A stretch of 64,000 nucleotides of DNA from CAIVVT01 sp052145115. GTDB taxonomy: Bacteria; Acidobacteriota; Terriglobia; Bryobacterales; Bryobacteraceae. Under the pieces are notes generated by a model, which had not been told where the DNA came from, ran no database searches, and saw only the letters and a program-made list of their open reading frames with translations. Of this stretch, positions 48,465 through 56,873 are shown piece after piece. The DNA is taken from contig JBKQPG010000041.1 in assembly GCA_052145115.1 (NCBI GenBank), forward strand, positions 9,602-73,601, in the 5' to 3' direction. The position numbers were made by a program, and so were the translations under genes. Numbering within the stretch: the stretch's first letter is position 1; every line of letters starts with the position of its first letter.

Positions 48465-48480
48465 TAAACTAAGCAGTTTA
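48465..48480. promoter_or_regulatory. Palindrome between divergent cysS and tgt starts
   Basis: TAAACT-AAGC-AGTTTA, with perfect 6-base arms. Each strand reads TAAACT, a -10-like hexamer pointing toward the gene on its side, 15-30 bases from the start. In a 38-base gap this may serve as overlapping divergent promoter elements or a shared operator. Confidence 0.45.
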
Positions 48481-48484
48481 CACT

Positions 48485-49621
48485 TTGCGCTCCGTCGAGT
48501 TCGAATTACAAGCCGTTTGCCCAGTGACCGGCGCCCGCGCCGGCGTGCTGAAGACCGTGCACGGCGACGTTCCAACCCCCGTATTCATGCCGGTGGGAAC
48601 GCAGGCGACGGTCAAGGCCGTGGCGCAGCGCGACCTGGCCGGCGAGCTGGACGCGCGGATTATCCTGGCCAACACGTACCACCTGTTTCTGCGTCCGGGC
48701 CACGAGGTGATCGAGCGGCTGGGCGGGCTGCATGGGTTCATGAGCTGGCCGCGCGCGATCCTCACCGACTCGGGCGGCTTCCAGGTGTGGAGCCTGAGCC
48801 AGTTGCGAAAAGTGAAAGAAGAAGGGGTCCAATTCCAATCGCACCTGGACGGCGATCGCCATCTGTTCACCCCCGAGTCGGTGGTGGACGCGCAACTGGC
48901 GTTTAACAGCGACATCCTAATGATGCTCGATGAGTGCACGGAATACCCGGCGACGCGGGAACAGGCGCGCCGGTCGATGGAGCTGACGATCGGGTGGGCG
49001 CGGCGCGGGTACGCGCATTACCTGGAGCGGATGGAAACGCGGCCGCGCGGCAATGCCCTGTTTCCAATCGTGCAAGGCTCGATGTTCGCGGACCTGCGGC
49101 AGGAGTGCGCGCGCGAGCTGGCCGGGCTGGACGCGGACGGCTACGCTATCGGCGGGCTGAGCGTGGGCGAGCCGCGCCTGCTGAGCCTGGAGATGACCGA
49201 GGCCACCGCGCCGCTGCTGCCGGCGGACCGGCCGCGCTACATGATGGGCGTCGGAACGCCCGAGGAACTGCCCGAATACGTGGCCCGCGGAGTGGATATG
49301 ATGGATTGCGTGATGCCCTCGCGCAACGCGCGCAACGGGTGCCTGTTCACGAGCCATGGCAAGCTGCTGATCAAGCAGGCGCGCTTCCGCGACGATGCCC
49401 GGCCGGTGGATGAGAGCTGCGGCTGCTCCACCTGCCGCACCTACTCGCGGGCCTATTTGAGGCACCTTTACACGAGCGGGGAGATCCTTTTCAGCAGTCT
49501 GGCGACGCTGCACAACCTGTGGCATTACCTTGACATCATGCGCCGGATGCGACAGGCTATTCTATTTGGGACTTTCCCCGAGTTCCTGAAGGCGGCGCGC
49601 TCGCTACCGGCTGAGGCCTGA
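48485..49621 (+). CDS. tgt: Queuine tRNA-ribosyltransferase
   Basis: 378 residues. TPVFMPVGTQATVKAVAQRDL, ILANTYHLFLRPGHEVI, AILTDSGGFQVWSLSQLRKV (catalytic Asp), IVQGSMFADLR, GGLSVGEP and the zinc site CGCSTCRTYSRAYLRHL are all present. It swaps guanine 34 for preQ1 in tRNAs with GUN anticodons. The only start codon close enough is TTG at 48485; no ATG occurs before residue 35, and no Shine-Dalgarno sequence is seen. It begins the tgt-yajC-secD-secF run, a conserved bacterial order. Confidence 0.95.
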   Translation: MRSVEFELQAVCPVTGARAGVLKTVHGDVPTPVFMPVGTQATVKAVAQRDLAGELDARIILANTYHLFLRPGHEVIERLGGLHGFMSWPRAILTDSGGFQVWSLSQLRKVKEEGVQFQSHLDGDRHLFTPESVVDAQLAFNSDILMMLDECTEYPATREQARRSMELTIGWARRGYAHYLERMETRPRGNALFPIVQGSMFADLRQECARELAGLDADGYAIGGLSVGEPRLLSLEMTEATAPLLPADRPRYMMGVGTPEELPEYVARGVDMMDCVMPSRNARNGCLFTSHGKLLIKQARFRDDARPVDESCGCSTCRTYSRAYLRHLYTSGEILFSSLATLHNLWHYLDIMRRMRQAILFGTFPEFLKAARSLPAEA

Positions 49622-49716
49622 GACTTCTGAATGGGCTTTCCGAATCCCCCACAAGAGGCTGCAGGGTAGATGCGGGCGTAATCCGGCGGATCGGCTCGGG
49701 AAGCCCGATTTAAGTT

Positions 49717-50028
49717 ATGAGCCTCATCCTTTTGCAAGCCACTCCAGCGTCCAACCCGCTGCTTCAATTCGGTCCGATCCTGCTGATCTTCGCGATCTTT
49801 TACTTCCTGCTGTTCATGCCGATGCAGCGGCAGAAGAAGAAGCAGCAGCAGATGCTGGCGGGGCTCAAAACGGGCGACATCGTGCTGACCAACGGTGGCA
49901 TCATGGGAACGATCGTGGCGATCAACGACGACGACACGGTCGTGGTGCGGGTCAAGCCCGACGGCGTGAAGCTGCAGATGGCGCGGGGCTCGGTGGCCAG
50001 CATGGTGAACCCCGAGGCCAAGTCCTGA
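49717..50028 (+). CDS. yajC: Preprotein translocase subunit YajC
   Basis: 103 residues: one membrane helix at residues 18-35 (FGPILLIFAIFYFLLFMPMQ), then a basic stretch RQKKKQQQMLAGLKTGD and a small cytoplasmic beta domain (VLTNGGIMGTIVAINDDDTVVVRV). It belongs to the SecDF-YajC holotranslocon at the inner membrane. It lies 95 bases downstream of tgt and upstream of secD, as in most bacteria. Confidence 0.95.
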   Translation: MSLILLQATPASNPLLQFGPILLIFAIFYFLLFMPMQRQKKKQQQMLAGLKTGDIVLTNGGIMGTIVAINDDDTVVVRVKPDGVKLQMARGSVASMVNPEAKS

Positions 50029-50117
50029 TCCGGGCTGGCGGCGAGCGAAGAACCGGCCTCGGAGCAGGAATCAGAAACAGGAACTCGAGAAGCGGAATTC
50101 AGGAATAAGGACTCGCG

Positions 50118-51746
50118 ATGTCCAAAGTGCCCAAGTGGAAAGCGATATTGATTGTGGCCGTGATTGTGCTATGCGTGTACGGCACGATCGGGATTCCAAA
50201 GTCCAGGGCGGAGCTGGCGGCCAATTGGAACCAGAACCTGCGGCTGGGCCTGGACCTGAGGGGCGGCACGCTGCTGGTGCTGGAAATCAAGCTGCAGGAC
50301 GCGTTCAAGTCGGAGGCCACGACGACCATCGATCGGCTCAAGGAGTCGATGGGGAAGAATGGCATCGGCGGGGACGCGATGCTGGGCTTCGAGCCGCAGA
50401 CGCTGCAGGACGCCGACAAGGTCGAAATTGAGGTGAAGGGCGTGCCGGTTGACAAGACGCAGGCCTTTCGCAGCCTGGTTGCCGAGGACTACGCCTCGTG
50501 GGTGCTGACGCCGACCAGCTCCGCGGATTACCGTCTGACGATGAAGCCCACCGAGGCGCTGGGGCTGAAGAAGGAGACCATGACGCGGACCATGAGCACC
50601 ATGGGAAACCGCATCAACGGCCTGGGCCTGTCGGAGTCCAGCGTGCAGGAGCGGCAGGGCGTCGGCAACGAGGCCGAGGTGCTGGTGTCGCTGCCGGGCC
50701 TGGACGATCCCGACCGCGTGAAGTCGATTCTCTCGACCGCGGCGTTGCTGGAACTTTACGAAGTCAAGGGCGGACCGTACCGCAGCCAGCAGGAGCTGCT
50801 GGCGGCCAACAACGGGGTGCTCCCGCTGGGCACCAAGATGATGCCGACCATGAAGCGCGCGGCCGAGCAGGAGGCGGGCTGGTACCTGGTGAGCCGCGTG
50901 CCGGTGATCACCGGTCGCGACCTGCGCGACGCCCGTCAGCAGCAGGACCAATTCGGCAAGTGGGAGACGCACTTCGTCATCGCCCAGGATGCCAAGAACC
51001 GATTCGGGCGCTTCACCGAAGCCAATATCGGCCAGCGGCTGGCGATCGCGCTGGACAGCCAGATCAAGAGCGCGCCGGTGATCAACGCGCGCATCGAGGA
51101 CCAGGGTGTGATCGAGGGCCTCTCGGGCCAGCAGGAGGCCGAGGACCTGGCGCTGGTGCTGAAAGCGGGCTCGCTGCCGGCCGGCATCCGGCAGTTGCAG
51201 GAGTCGACGGTGGGCCCGTCGCTGGGCGCCGACTCGATCCGCTCGGGCGTCATGTCGGGGCTGGTGGGCTTGGTCGTGGTGATCTTCCTGATGCTGCTGT
51301 ACTATGCGCGCAGCGGGATCAACGCCACCGTGGCGCTGGTGATGAACGCCATCATCCTGCTGGGCGTGCTGGCCAGCTTCAAGGCCGTGCTGACGCTGCC
51401 GGGCATCGCCGGCATCATCCTGCTGATCGGCATGGCGGTGGATTCGAACGTGCTGATCTTCGAGCGCATCCGCGAAGAGGTGCGCGCCGGCAAGGCGCTG
51501 TTCGCGGCCGTGGACGCCGGATTCAACAAGGCCTTCCTGACGATTATCGACACGCACGTGACGACGATCGTCAGTTGCGCCTTCCTGTTCATGTTCGGGA
51601 CGCCGGCGGTGCGCGGCTTCGCCGTGACGCTGGTGATCGGCCTGGTGGCCAACGTGTTTACATCGGTGTTCGTCTCGCGCTACCTGTTCGACATCGAGTA
51701 CAGCGGCTCGGCGCGGCCCACATTGAGCATCGGAATGAGAGTGTGA
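50118..51746 (+). CDS. secD: Protein translocase subunit SecD
   Basis: 542 residues. A first membrane helix (residues 8-25) is followed by LRLGLDLRGGTLLVLEI, the large periplasmic P1 domain with GNEAEVLVSLPGLDDPDRVKSIL, and then five clustered helices with AGIILLIGMAVDSNVLIFERIREEVRAGK. That last segment holds the functional Asp near residue 445 used for proton-driven pulling. It assists late steps of Sec export. SecF is encoded 92 bases further on as a separate gene. Confidence 0.96.
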   Translation: MSKVPKWKAILIVAVIVLCVYGTIGIPKSRAELAANWNQNLRLGLDLRGGTLLVLEIKLQDAFKSEATTTIDRLKESMGKNGIGGDAMLGFEPQTLQDADKVEIEVKGVPVDKTQAFRSLVAEDYASWVLTPTSSADYRLTMKPTEALGLKKETMTRTMSTMGNRINGLGLSESSVQERQGVGNEAEVLVSLPGLDDPDRVKSILSTAALLELYEVKGGPYRSQQELLAANNGVLPLGTKMMPTMKRAAEQEAGWYLVSRVPVITGRDLRDARQQQDQFGKWETHFVIAQDAKNRFGRFTEANIGQRLAIALDSQIKSAPVINARIEDQGVIEGLSGQQEAEDLALVLKAGSLPAGIRQLQESTVGPSLGADSIRSGVMSGLVGLVVVIFLMLLYYARSGINATVALVMNAIILLGVLASFKAVLTLPGIAGIILLIGMAVDSNVLIFERIREEVRAGKALFAAVDAGFNKAFLTIIDTHVTTIVSCAFLFMFGTPAVRGFAVTLVIGLVANVFTSVFVSRYLFDIEYSGSARPTLSIGMRV

Positions 51747-51838
51747 TAGGGTACGGGCTTCCGACCGGCGGGGCCCCGGAATGAAGCGATAGCGCGGAAA
51801 GCGGCCACTCGCGCCGCGGCCCGGCAAGGTTGCAGTGC

Positions 51839-53002
51839 ATGGAACTGTTTCGACAAACCAATATCGATTTTCTCGGCAAGAAGTGGATCTTCATCAGCCT
51901 CTCGCTGGCCCTGACGGCGGCCGGTTTCGCCAGTTGGATCATCAAGGGCGGGTTGAAGTGGGGCATTGACTTTACGGGCGGCGCCGACGTGACGGTGCAG
52001 TTCGTTATGAAGCCGCCGATCGACAAGATCCGCTCGGCGGTCTCGGCGCGCATCCCGGGTGAGATCTCGGTCCAGGAGATCACCGGACACAACGCCGTCG
52101 TGATCGGCACCGGGTTGAAGAGCGATGAGGAGCTGCTGACGGTGCGCCGCGAGATCGGCGAGACGCTGGCGACGACCTTCGCCGAGCACTCCGGCAAGCT
52201 GGACTTCAACAACGCCGGCGCCCAGGCGATCTTCGAACGGCTGCGCGATCCGTTCCCCGCGGCGGGCATTTCGATGTCCGATCAGGAACTGCAGGATCGG
52301 ATCAAGGCCATGACGACGCTGCGCGATACGCCGCCGCATTCGGGCGTGCTGAGCGGCATCAACGAGCTCTCGGCCGTGCCGGGCGTGACGCCGGCGATGA
52401 TCAAGGTGATCGGCAACGAGTGTTCCTTCTCGCCGTACGCCATCACGGCCGTGGAGAGCATCGGGCCGAAGGTCGGCGCCGAGCTGCGCAACAAGGCGCT
52501 GTATGCGACGCTGTACGCCCTGGGCGGAATGCTGGTTTACATCTGGTTCCGGTTCGATCTGGTGTACGGCGCAGGCGCGGTGGTGGCGACGTTCCACGAC
52601 GTGATCATCACGCTGGGGCTGTTTTCGCTGTTCAACAAGGAGATTACGCTGAATGTGGTGGCCGCGCTGCTGACTTTGGTAGGCTACTCGATGAACGATA
52701 CCATCGTGGTCTTCGATCGAATCCGGGAGACCGTGAAGCAGGGCCGGCGGGGCTCCTTCGAGGCGATCGTGAATGAGAGCGTGAACCGCACCCTGAGCCG
52801 CACCGTGCTGACCTCCGGACTGACATTTATTTCGGCCATCGCGCTACTGCTGTTCGGGGGCCCGGTGTTGCACGGCTTTTCTTTCGCGCTGGTTTGCGGC
52901 ATTATTGTGGGGACTTATTCCTCGATTTTCGTGGCCAGCCCGATTTTAATCTTCTGGCGCAACTTCGCCGAGAAGCGGGCCAAGGCCCGGCCGGCGGCTT
53001 GA
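51839..53002 (+). CDS. secF: Protein translocase subunit SecF
   Basis: 387 residues from the ATG at 51839; a TTG at 51830 would add three. Helix 1 is residues 17-35, followed by KWGIDFTGGADVTVQF, a periplasmic domain, and five helices with LTLVGYSMNDTIVVFDRIRETVKQGR, including the conserved Asp near 290. ESVNRTLSRTVLTSGLTF follows. A long insertion relative to short SecF proteins falls at residues 95-185, without recognisable homology. It works with SecD. AAGG (51826-51829) lies about nine bases before the ATG. Confidence 0.95.
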   Translation: MELFRQTNIDFLGKKWIFISLSLALTAAGFASWIIKGGLKWGIDFTGGADVTVQFVMKPPIDKIRSAVSARIPGEISVQEITGHNAVVIGTGLKSDEELLTVRREIGETLATTFAEHSGKLDFNNAGAQAIFERLRDPFPAAGISMSDQELQDRIKAMTTLRDTPPHSGVLSGINELSAVPGVTPAMIKVIGNECSFSPYAITAVESIGPKVGAELRNKALYATLYALGGMLVYIWFRFDLVYGAGAVVATFHDVIITLGLFSLFNKEITLNVVAALLTLVGYSMNDTIVVFDRIRETVKQGRRGSFEAIVNESVNRTLSRTVLTSGLTFISAIALLLFGGPVLHGFSFALVCGIIVGTYSSIFVASPILIFWRNFAEKRAKARPAA

Positions 53003-53244
53003 CGGGAGTGGTCAGTTTGGCTCGAATGTAGTATGCTGCTGGCGGAAGTTGAAATCGACGCGGCCTGGCGCGCAGGGGCGCGGGCGCGTGCCGCGGTGTG
53101 GGATGGTGAGGTGGACTGGGGTAATTCGGTCCACAAAGCGAGGCGCGGGGCCCGCGTCGTGGGAACCGCTATCGCAGGGTGGTGTCTAAAGAGTTAGAGA
53201 GCGGTCTCCGCGTGACGAAGACCGGCCCAAAGGGGAAGATAACG

Positions 53245-54003
53245 ATGTTCGAACAGGTATTTGTGGAAGGGAGGGGGAAAACCAACACCGGTTGGACCGT
53301 GTTCCTCTCCTTCGGACTCCAGGTCGGCCTGATAGTGGCGCTGATTATCATCCCGCTGCTGAATCCCGAACTGCTCCCGCAAACGACTTTGAAGTCGATG
53401 CTGACCGCTCCGCCACCGCCTCCGCCGCCTCCTCCTCCTCCGCCACCGCCCGCGGCCGTGGTGCGGATCAAGGTGATCCCGAAGCAGTTCGACGGCTCCA
53501 AGCTGATGGCGCCCAAGACGATTCCGAAAGAAATCGCCATGATCAAGGAAGACGAGCTGCCGCCTTCCAACGCGGTCGGCGTCCAGGGCGGTATCCCCGG
53601 CGGCATGCCGGGCGGGACCCCGGGCGGCGTCATCGGCGGGCTGCTGGCGTCGGCAGGCGCGGCGGCTCCTCCGCCTCCGCCTCCACCCCCGCCGCCCAAG
53701 GCGGCGGCGCCCAAGCGCATTACGGTGGGCGGAAACGTTCAGCAGGCCATGTTGATATTCCAGCCGCGACCGGTTTACCCGCCGCTGGCCAAACAGGCCC
53801 GCATATCGGGGACGGTCCGGTTCACGGCCATCATCGGGCGGGACGGCACGATTCAGAATCTGACCCTTGTGTCGGGCCACCCGCTGCTGGTTGCGGCGGC
53901 TCAATCCGCCGTCGTGCAGTGGAGGTACAAACCGACATTGCTGAACGGCGAGCCGGTGGAAGTGGTTACCCAGATCGACGTGAATTTCACGTTGAATCAG
54001 TGA
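53245..54003 (+). CDS. tonB: TonB-like energy transducer
   Basis: 252 residues from the ATG at 53245. A single N-terminal membrane helix (TVFLSFGLQVGLIVALIIIPLL) is followed by a long periplasmic linker with fourteen consecutive prolines, a glycine-proline run GGIPGGMPGGTPGGVIGG and a second ten-proline run. A C-terminal TonB domain (RPVYPPLAKQARISGTVRFTAIIGRDGTIQNLTLVSGHPLL... YKPTLLNGEPVEVVTQI) completes it. It couples the inner-membrane proton motive force to outer-membrane receptors. GGGGAAG about eight bases upstream supports this start over an open reading start at 53179. ExbB, two ExbD genes and a lipoprotein follow. Confidence 0.92.
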   Translation: MFEQVFVEGRGKTNTGWTVFLSFGLQVGLIVALIIIPLLNPELLPQTTLKSMLTAPPPPPPPPPPPPPPAAVVRIKVIPKQFDGSKLMAPKTIPKEIAMIKEDELPPSNAVGVQGGIPGGMPGGTPGGVIGGLLASAGAAAPPPPPPPPPPKAAAPKRITVGGNVQQAMLIFQPRPVYPPLAKQARISGTVRFTAIIGRDGTIQNLTLVSGHPLLVAAAQSAVVQWRYKPTLLNGEPVEVVTQIDVNFTLNQ

Positions 54004-54058
54004 TGAGTGTGTGTTCGAGAGTCTAGACTCTAATCAACTCGCAGGAGAATGATCGCCA

Positions 54059-54793
54059 ATGTTGCTTCAGTTCCAGATTTGGTCGTTCCTGTTGCTGCAG
54101 GAAGCCGCAGTGAGCTTTGACCTCCGATCCATGTGGGCGCAGATGGGCTGGATGGCCAAGGCCGTCGTTTTTGTGCTGTTCATCATGTCCGCCTGGTCCA
54201 TCGGCGTCATGATCGACCGCATCATCGTTTTCAACGCTGCCCGCAAGCAGTCCCGGCTGTTCGCACCCGCGGTAGCCGGCGCGCTGCGCGAAGGCAAGCT
54301 CGAAGAGGCGGTGAAAATCGCCGACCGTTACAAGAAGAGCCACCTGGCCAAGGTGGTGGTGGCCGGGCTGCAGGAGTTCCGCGCGCACCTGGTGAGCAAT
54401 GACATTCCGGGTGAAACCATCGAGGCCTCACGCCGCGCCCTGGAGCGCGCCGAAGCCATCGTGCACAGCGAAATGGACCGCGGGTTGAGCGGCCTGGCGA
54501 CGATCGGCTCGACGGCTCCGTTCGTCGGGCTGTTCGGCACGGTGGTGGGCATCATCAACGCGTTCAAGGGCATTTCGAACGAGAAATCGACCGGTCTGGG
54601 CGCCGTCGCCGGCGGTATTTCGGAAGCCCTGGTGACCACCGCGATCGGTCTGTTCGTGGCCATCCCCGCGGTGTGGTTGTTCAACTATTTCAACAATCGC
54701 GTCAAGAACTTTGACGTGGAGATGACAAACTCCAGCTCCGAGCTGGTGGATTATTTCCTGAAGCACTCCGCCAAGACCGGCGCGGGCCGCTAG
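54059..54793 (+). CDS. exbB: MotA/TolQ/ExbB proton channel family protein
   Basis: 244 residues with three membrane helices: residues 36-56 (KAVVFVLFIMSAWSIGVMIDRI), about 142-165 (GLATIGSTAPFVGLFGTVVGIINAF) and about 184-205 (ALVTTAIGLFVAIPAVWLFNYF). The GLFGTVVGI and AIGLFVAIPA blocks are the ExbB/TolQ family signatures. Together with the following ExbD proteins it forms the proton channel that energises TonB. AGGAG at 54043-54047 precedes the ATG. Its position after tonB gives the usual order with two ExbD copies. Confidence 0.94.
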   Translation: MLLQFQIWSFLLLQEAAVSFDLRSMWAQMGWMAKAVVFVLFIMSAWSIGVMIDRIIVFNAARKQSRLFAPAVAGALREGKLEEAVKIADRYKKSHLAKVVVAGLQEFRAHLVSNDIPGETIEASRRALERAEAIVHSEMDRGLSGLATIGSTAPFVGLFGTVVGIINAFKGISNEKSTGLGAVAGGISEALVTTAIGLFVAIPAVWLFNYFNNRVKNFDVEMTNSSSELVDYFLKHSAKTGAGR

Positions 54794-54853
54794 GGCTGGC
54801 GGCCGCGACGAGCGGACCAGTTTCAGGTCCAGTCCGGCGAGTTGATGGATGGT

Positions 54854-54886
54854 CCGCTTCCCGGTCCCTCGAGGGCCGGGAAGCGG
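54854..54886 (+). other. Hairpin in the exbB-exbD spacer
   Basis: CCGCTTCCCGG (54854-54864) pairs with CCGGGAAGCGG (54876-54886), and the loop contains the palindrome CCCTCGAGGG, which extends the stem. No T-run follows, and exbD starts 34 bases later, so it may be an mRNA-stabilising or processing site instead of a terminator. Confidence 0.55.
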
Positions 54887-54919
54887 GCGGTTCCGGCCCG
54901 CCCATAAGGAGAAAAAGGG

Positions 54920-55399
<480 letters not shown>

Positions 55400-55502
55400 C
55401 ATTCCGTGGGTTTTCCTCGACCCCCCACGGGGTCCGGCCCGGCCGCCGGTCCCGCCGATCGGCCGGCCGTGCAGAGTAGTTGGAGAGTGAAGGAGATTTT
55501 CT

Positions 55503-55928
55503 ATGGCAATGGCAGTTGGCGGCGCTGGGGGCGGCCCCAAGTCCGACATCAACATGACTCCCATGATTGACGTGCTGCTCGTCCTGATTATTATTTTCAT
55601 GGTCATCACACCGCTGACGCCGCACGGCCTGGAGGCGCTGATTCCTCAGCCGCCGCCGCCTGGCACGCCGCCGGCCGATGTGGACCGCACGGTGGTCATC
55701 ATCATTAACCGCGACCACTCCATGCAGCTCAACACCGAGCCCATCACGGCGGACCGTCTCACCGCGCGGTTGATCGACGTTTTCAAAACCCGCAACGAGC
55801 GCGTGTGCTTCGTCAAGGGCGATCCCGACCTCGAGTTCCAGGAAGTCGCCCGGGCCATCGATCTCGCCAAGGGCGCGCAGATGGATAAGGTCGGCTTGAT
55901 GACGACCAAGATGGAGCAGGGGCAGTAA
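55503..55928 (+). CDS. ExbD/TolR family protein, second copy
   Basis: 141 residues. SDINMTPMIDVLLVLIIIFMVITPL is the same membrane helix with its Asp near residue 22. The periplasmic part differs from the first copy (PQPPPPGTPPADVDRTVVIIINRDHSMQLNTEPITADRLTARLID), and the tail AKGAQMDKVGLMTTKMEQGQ is typical. Two ExbD proteins with one ExbB are common in acidobacteria and bacteroidetes. The two probably form distinct or mixed stators; which pairs with TonB is not known. Confidence 0.93.
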   Translation: MAMAVGGAGGGPKSDINMTPMIDVLLVLIIIFMVITPLTPHGLEALIPQPPPPGTPPADVDRTVVIIINRDHSMQLNTEPITADRLTARLIDVFKTRNERVCFVKGDPDLEFQEVARAIDLAKGAQMDKVGLMTTKMEQGQ

Positions 55929-55938
55929 GGAAGGCGGC

Positions 55939-56796
55939 ATGAAGATGCGCAACCGAATCCTCGTCGCGGCCGCCGCGCTTGCGGCCGTGGTCCTCAGCGG
56001 CTGTCTCACGGGCTGCAAGAAGCTGGAGGCGCGAGACAACCTCAACAAGGGCGTCGCGGCTTTCAAGAACGCCCAGTATCCCTCCGCGGTTCAGTATTTC
56101 ACCAAGTCCGTCGAGCTCGATCCGACCTTCGCCACGGCCCGCCTCTACCTCGCCACGGCTTACATGAACCAGTACATTCCGGGCGCCGAATCTCCTGAGA
56201 ACGTCGAAATGGCCAAGAACGCGCTGGCCAACTTCCAGAAGGTGCTCGAGGCCGATCCGAAAAACACCACCGCCATCGCGTCCATCGCCTCGATGTACTA
56301 TTTCGAATCCCAGGGCGCCACCAAGATCGACGACAAGCTGGCCCGGCTCGAGAACGCCGGCCAGTGGTACAGGAAGCTGACTGAAGTCGACCCCACCAAT
56401 AAGGAAGCCTTCTACAGCCTCGGCGTCATCGCCTGGGCCGAATGGTATCCGGACTGGAACTCGGCCCGCTCCAAGGCGGGGATGAAACCCGACGCGCCCG
56501 GACCGCTGAAGGACAAGAAGGCCCGGGAAGAGCTGAAGGCCAAGCACGGCCAGATGCTGGAGGATGGGATCGCCAGCCTGAAGCGGGCGCTGGAGATCGA
56601 CAAGGAATACGACGATGCGATGGCCTATCTGAATCTGCTGTACCGCGAGCGCGCCGACCTGGCGGAGTCCTCCGATGGTTACAAGAAGGACACCGAGCTG
56701 GCCGACGATTGGATGCAGAAGGCTCTCGATACGCGCAAGATAAAGGCCGACCGGCAGCCCAAGGCGATGGGCATCACCAACGAACCGGCGAAGTGA
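55939..56796 (+). CDS. TPR-repeat lipoprotein
   Basis: 285 residues. The signal ends in the lipobox V-L-S-G-C (Cys near residue 22), so the mature protein is lipid-anchored in the periplasm. Three or four degenerate TPR units follow (NLNKGVAAFKNAQYPSAVQYFTKSVELDP, AKNALANFQKVLEADPKNTTAIASIASMYY, AGQWYRKLTEVDPTNKEAFYSLGVIAW, ASLKRALEIDKEYDDAMAYLNLLYRERADL), each marked by an A-x-x-x-F/Y pattern. Interaction with the TonB/ExbBD complex or its client transporters is inferred from operon position. It starts ten bases after the second exbD. Confidence 0.88.
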   Translation: MKMRNRILVAAAALAAVVLSGCLTGCKKLEARDNLNKGVAAFKNAQYPSAVQYFTKSVELDPTFATARLYLATAYMNQYIPGAESPENVEMAKNALANFQKVLEADPKNTTAIASIASMYYFESQGATKIDDKLARLENAGQWYRKLTEVDPTNKEAFYSLGVIAWAEWYPDWNSARSKAGMKPDAPGPLKDKKAREELKAKHGQMLEDGIASLKRALEIDKEYDDAMAYLNLLYRERADLAESSDGYKKDTELADDWMQKALDTRKIKADRQPKAMGITNEPAK

Positions 56797-56832
56797 AGCT
56801 CCGGCCTCGCGCCGGGTATCCAATAGAATAGG

Positions 56833-56868
56833 GGGCGAGGGTGAGTGGCCTCACCATCGCCCTTTTTT
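56833..56868 (+). terminator. Rho-independent terminator immediately before rel
   Basis: GGGCGAGGGTGAG pairs with CTCACCATCGCCC (one bulge) and is followed by six T. It ends the tonB-exbBD-TPR transcript. The rel ATG at 56874 stands only five bases after the T-run, so rel must have its own promoter or read-through of this terminator. Confidence 0.9.
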
Positions 56869-56873
56869 CTTAA

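Noticed and set aside
53398..53700. CCTCCG/CCGCCT runs read as microsatellite or CRISPR-like repeats
   Set aside because: They encode the proline-rich linker of TonB in frame, with no spacer structure.
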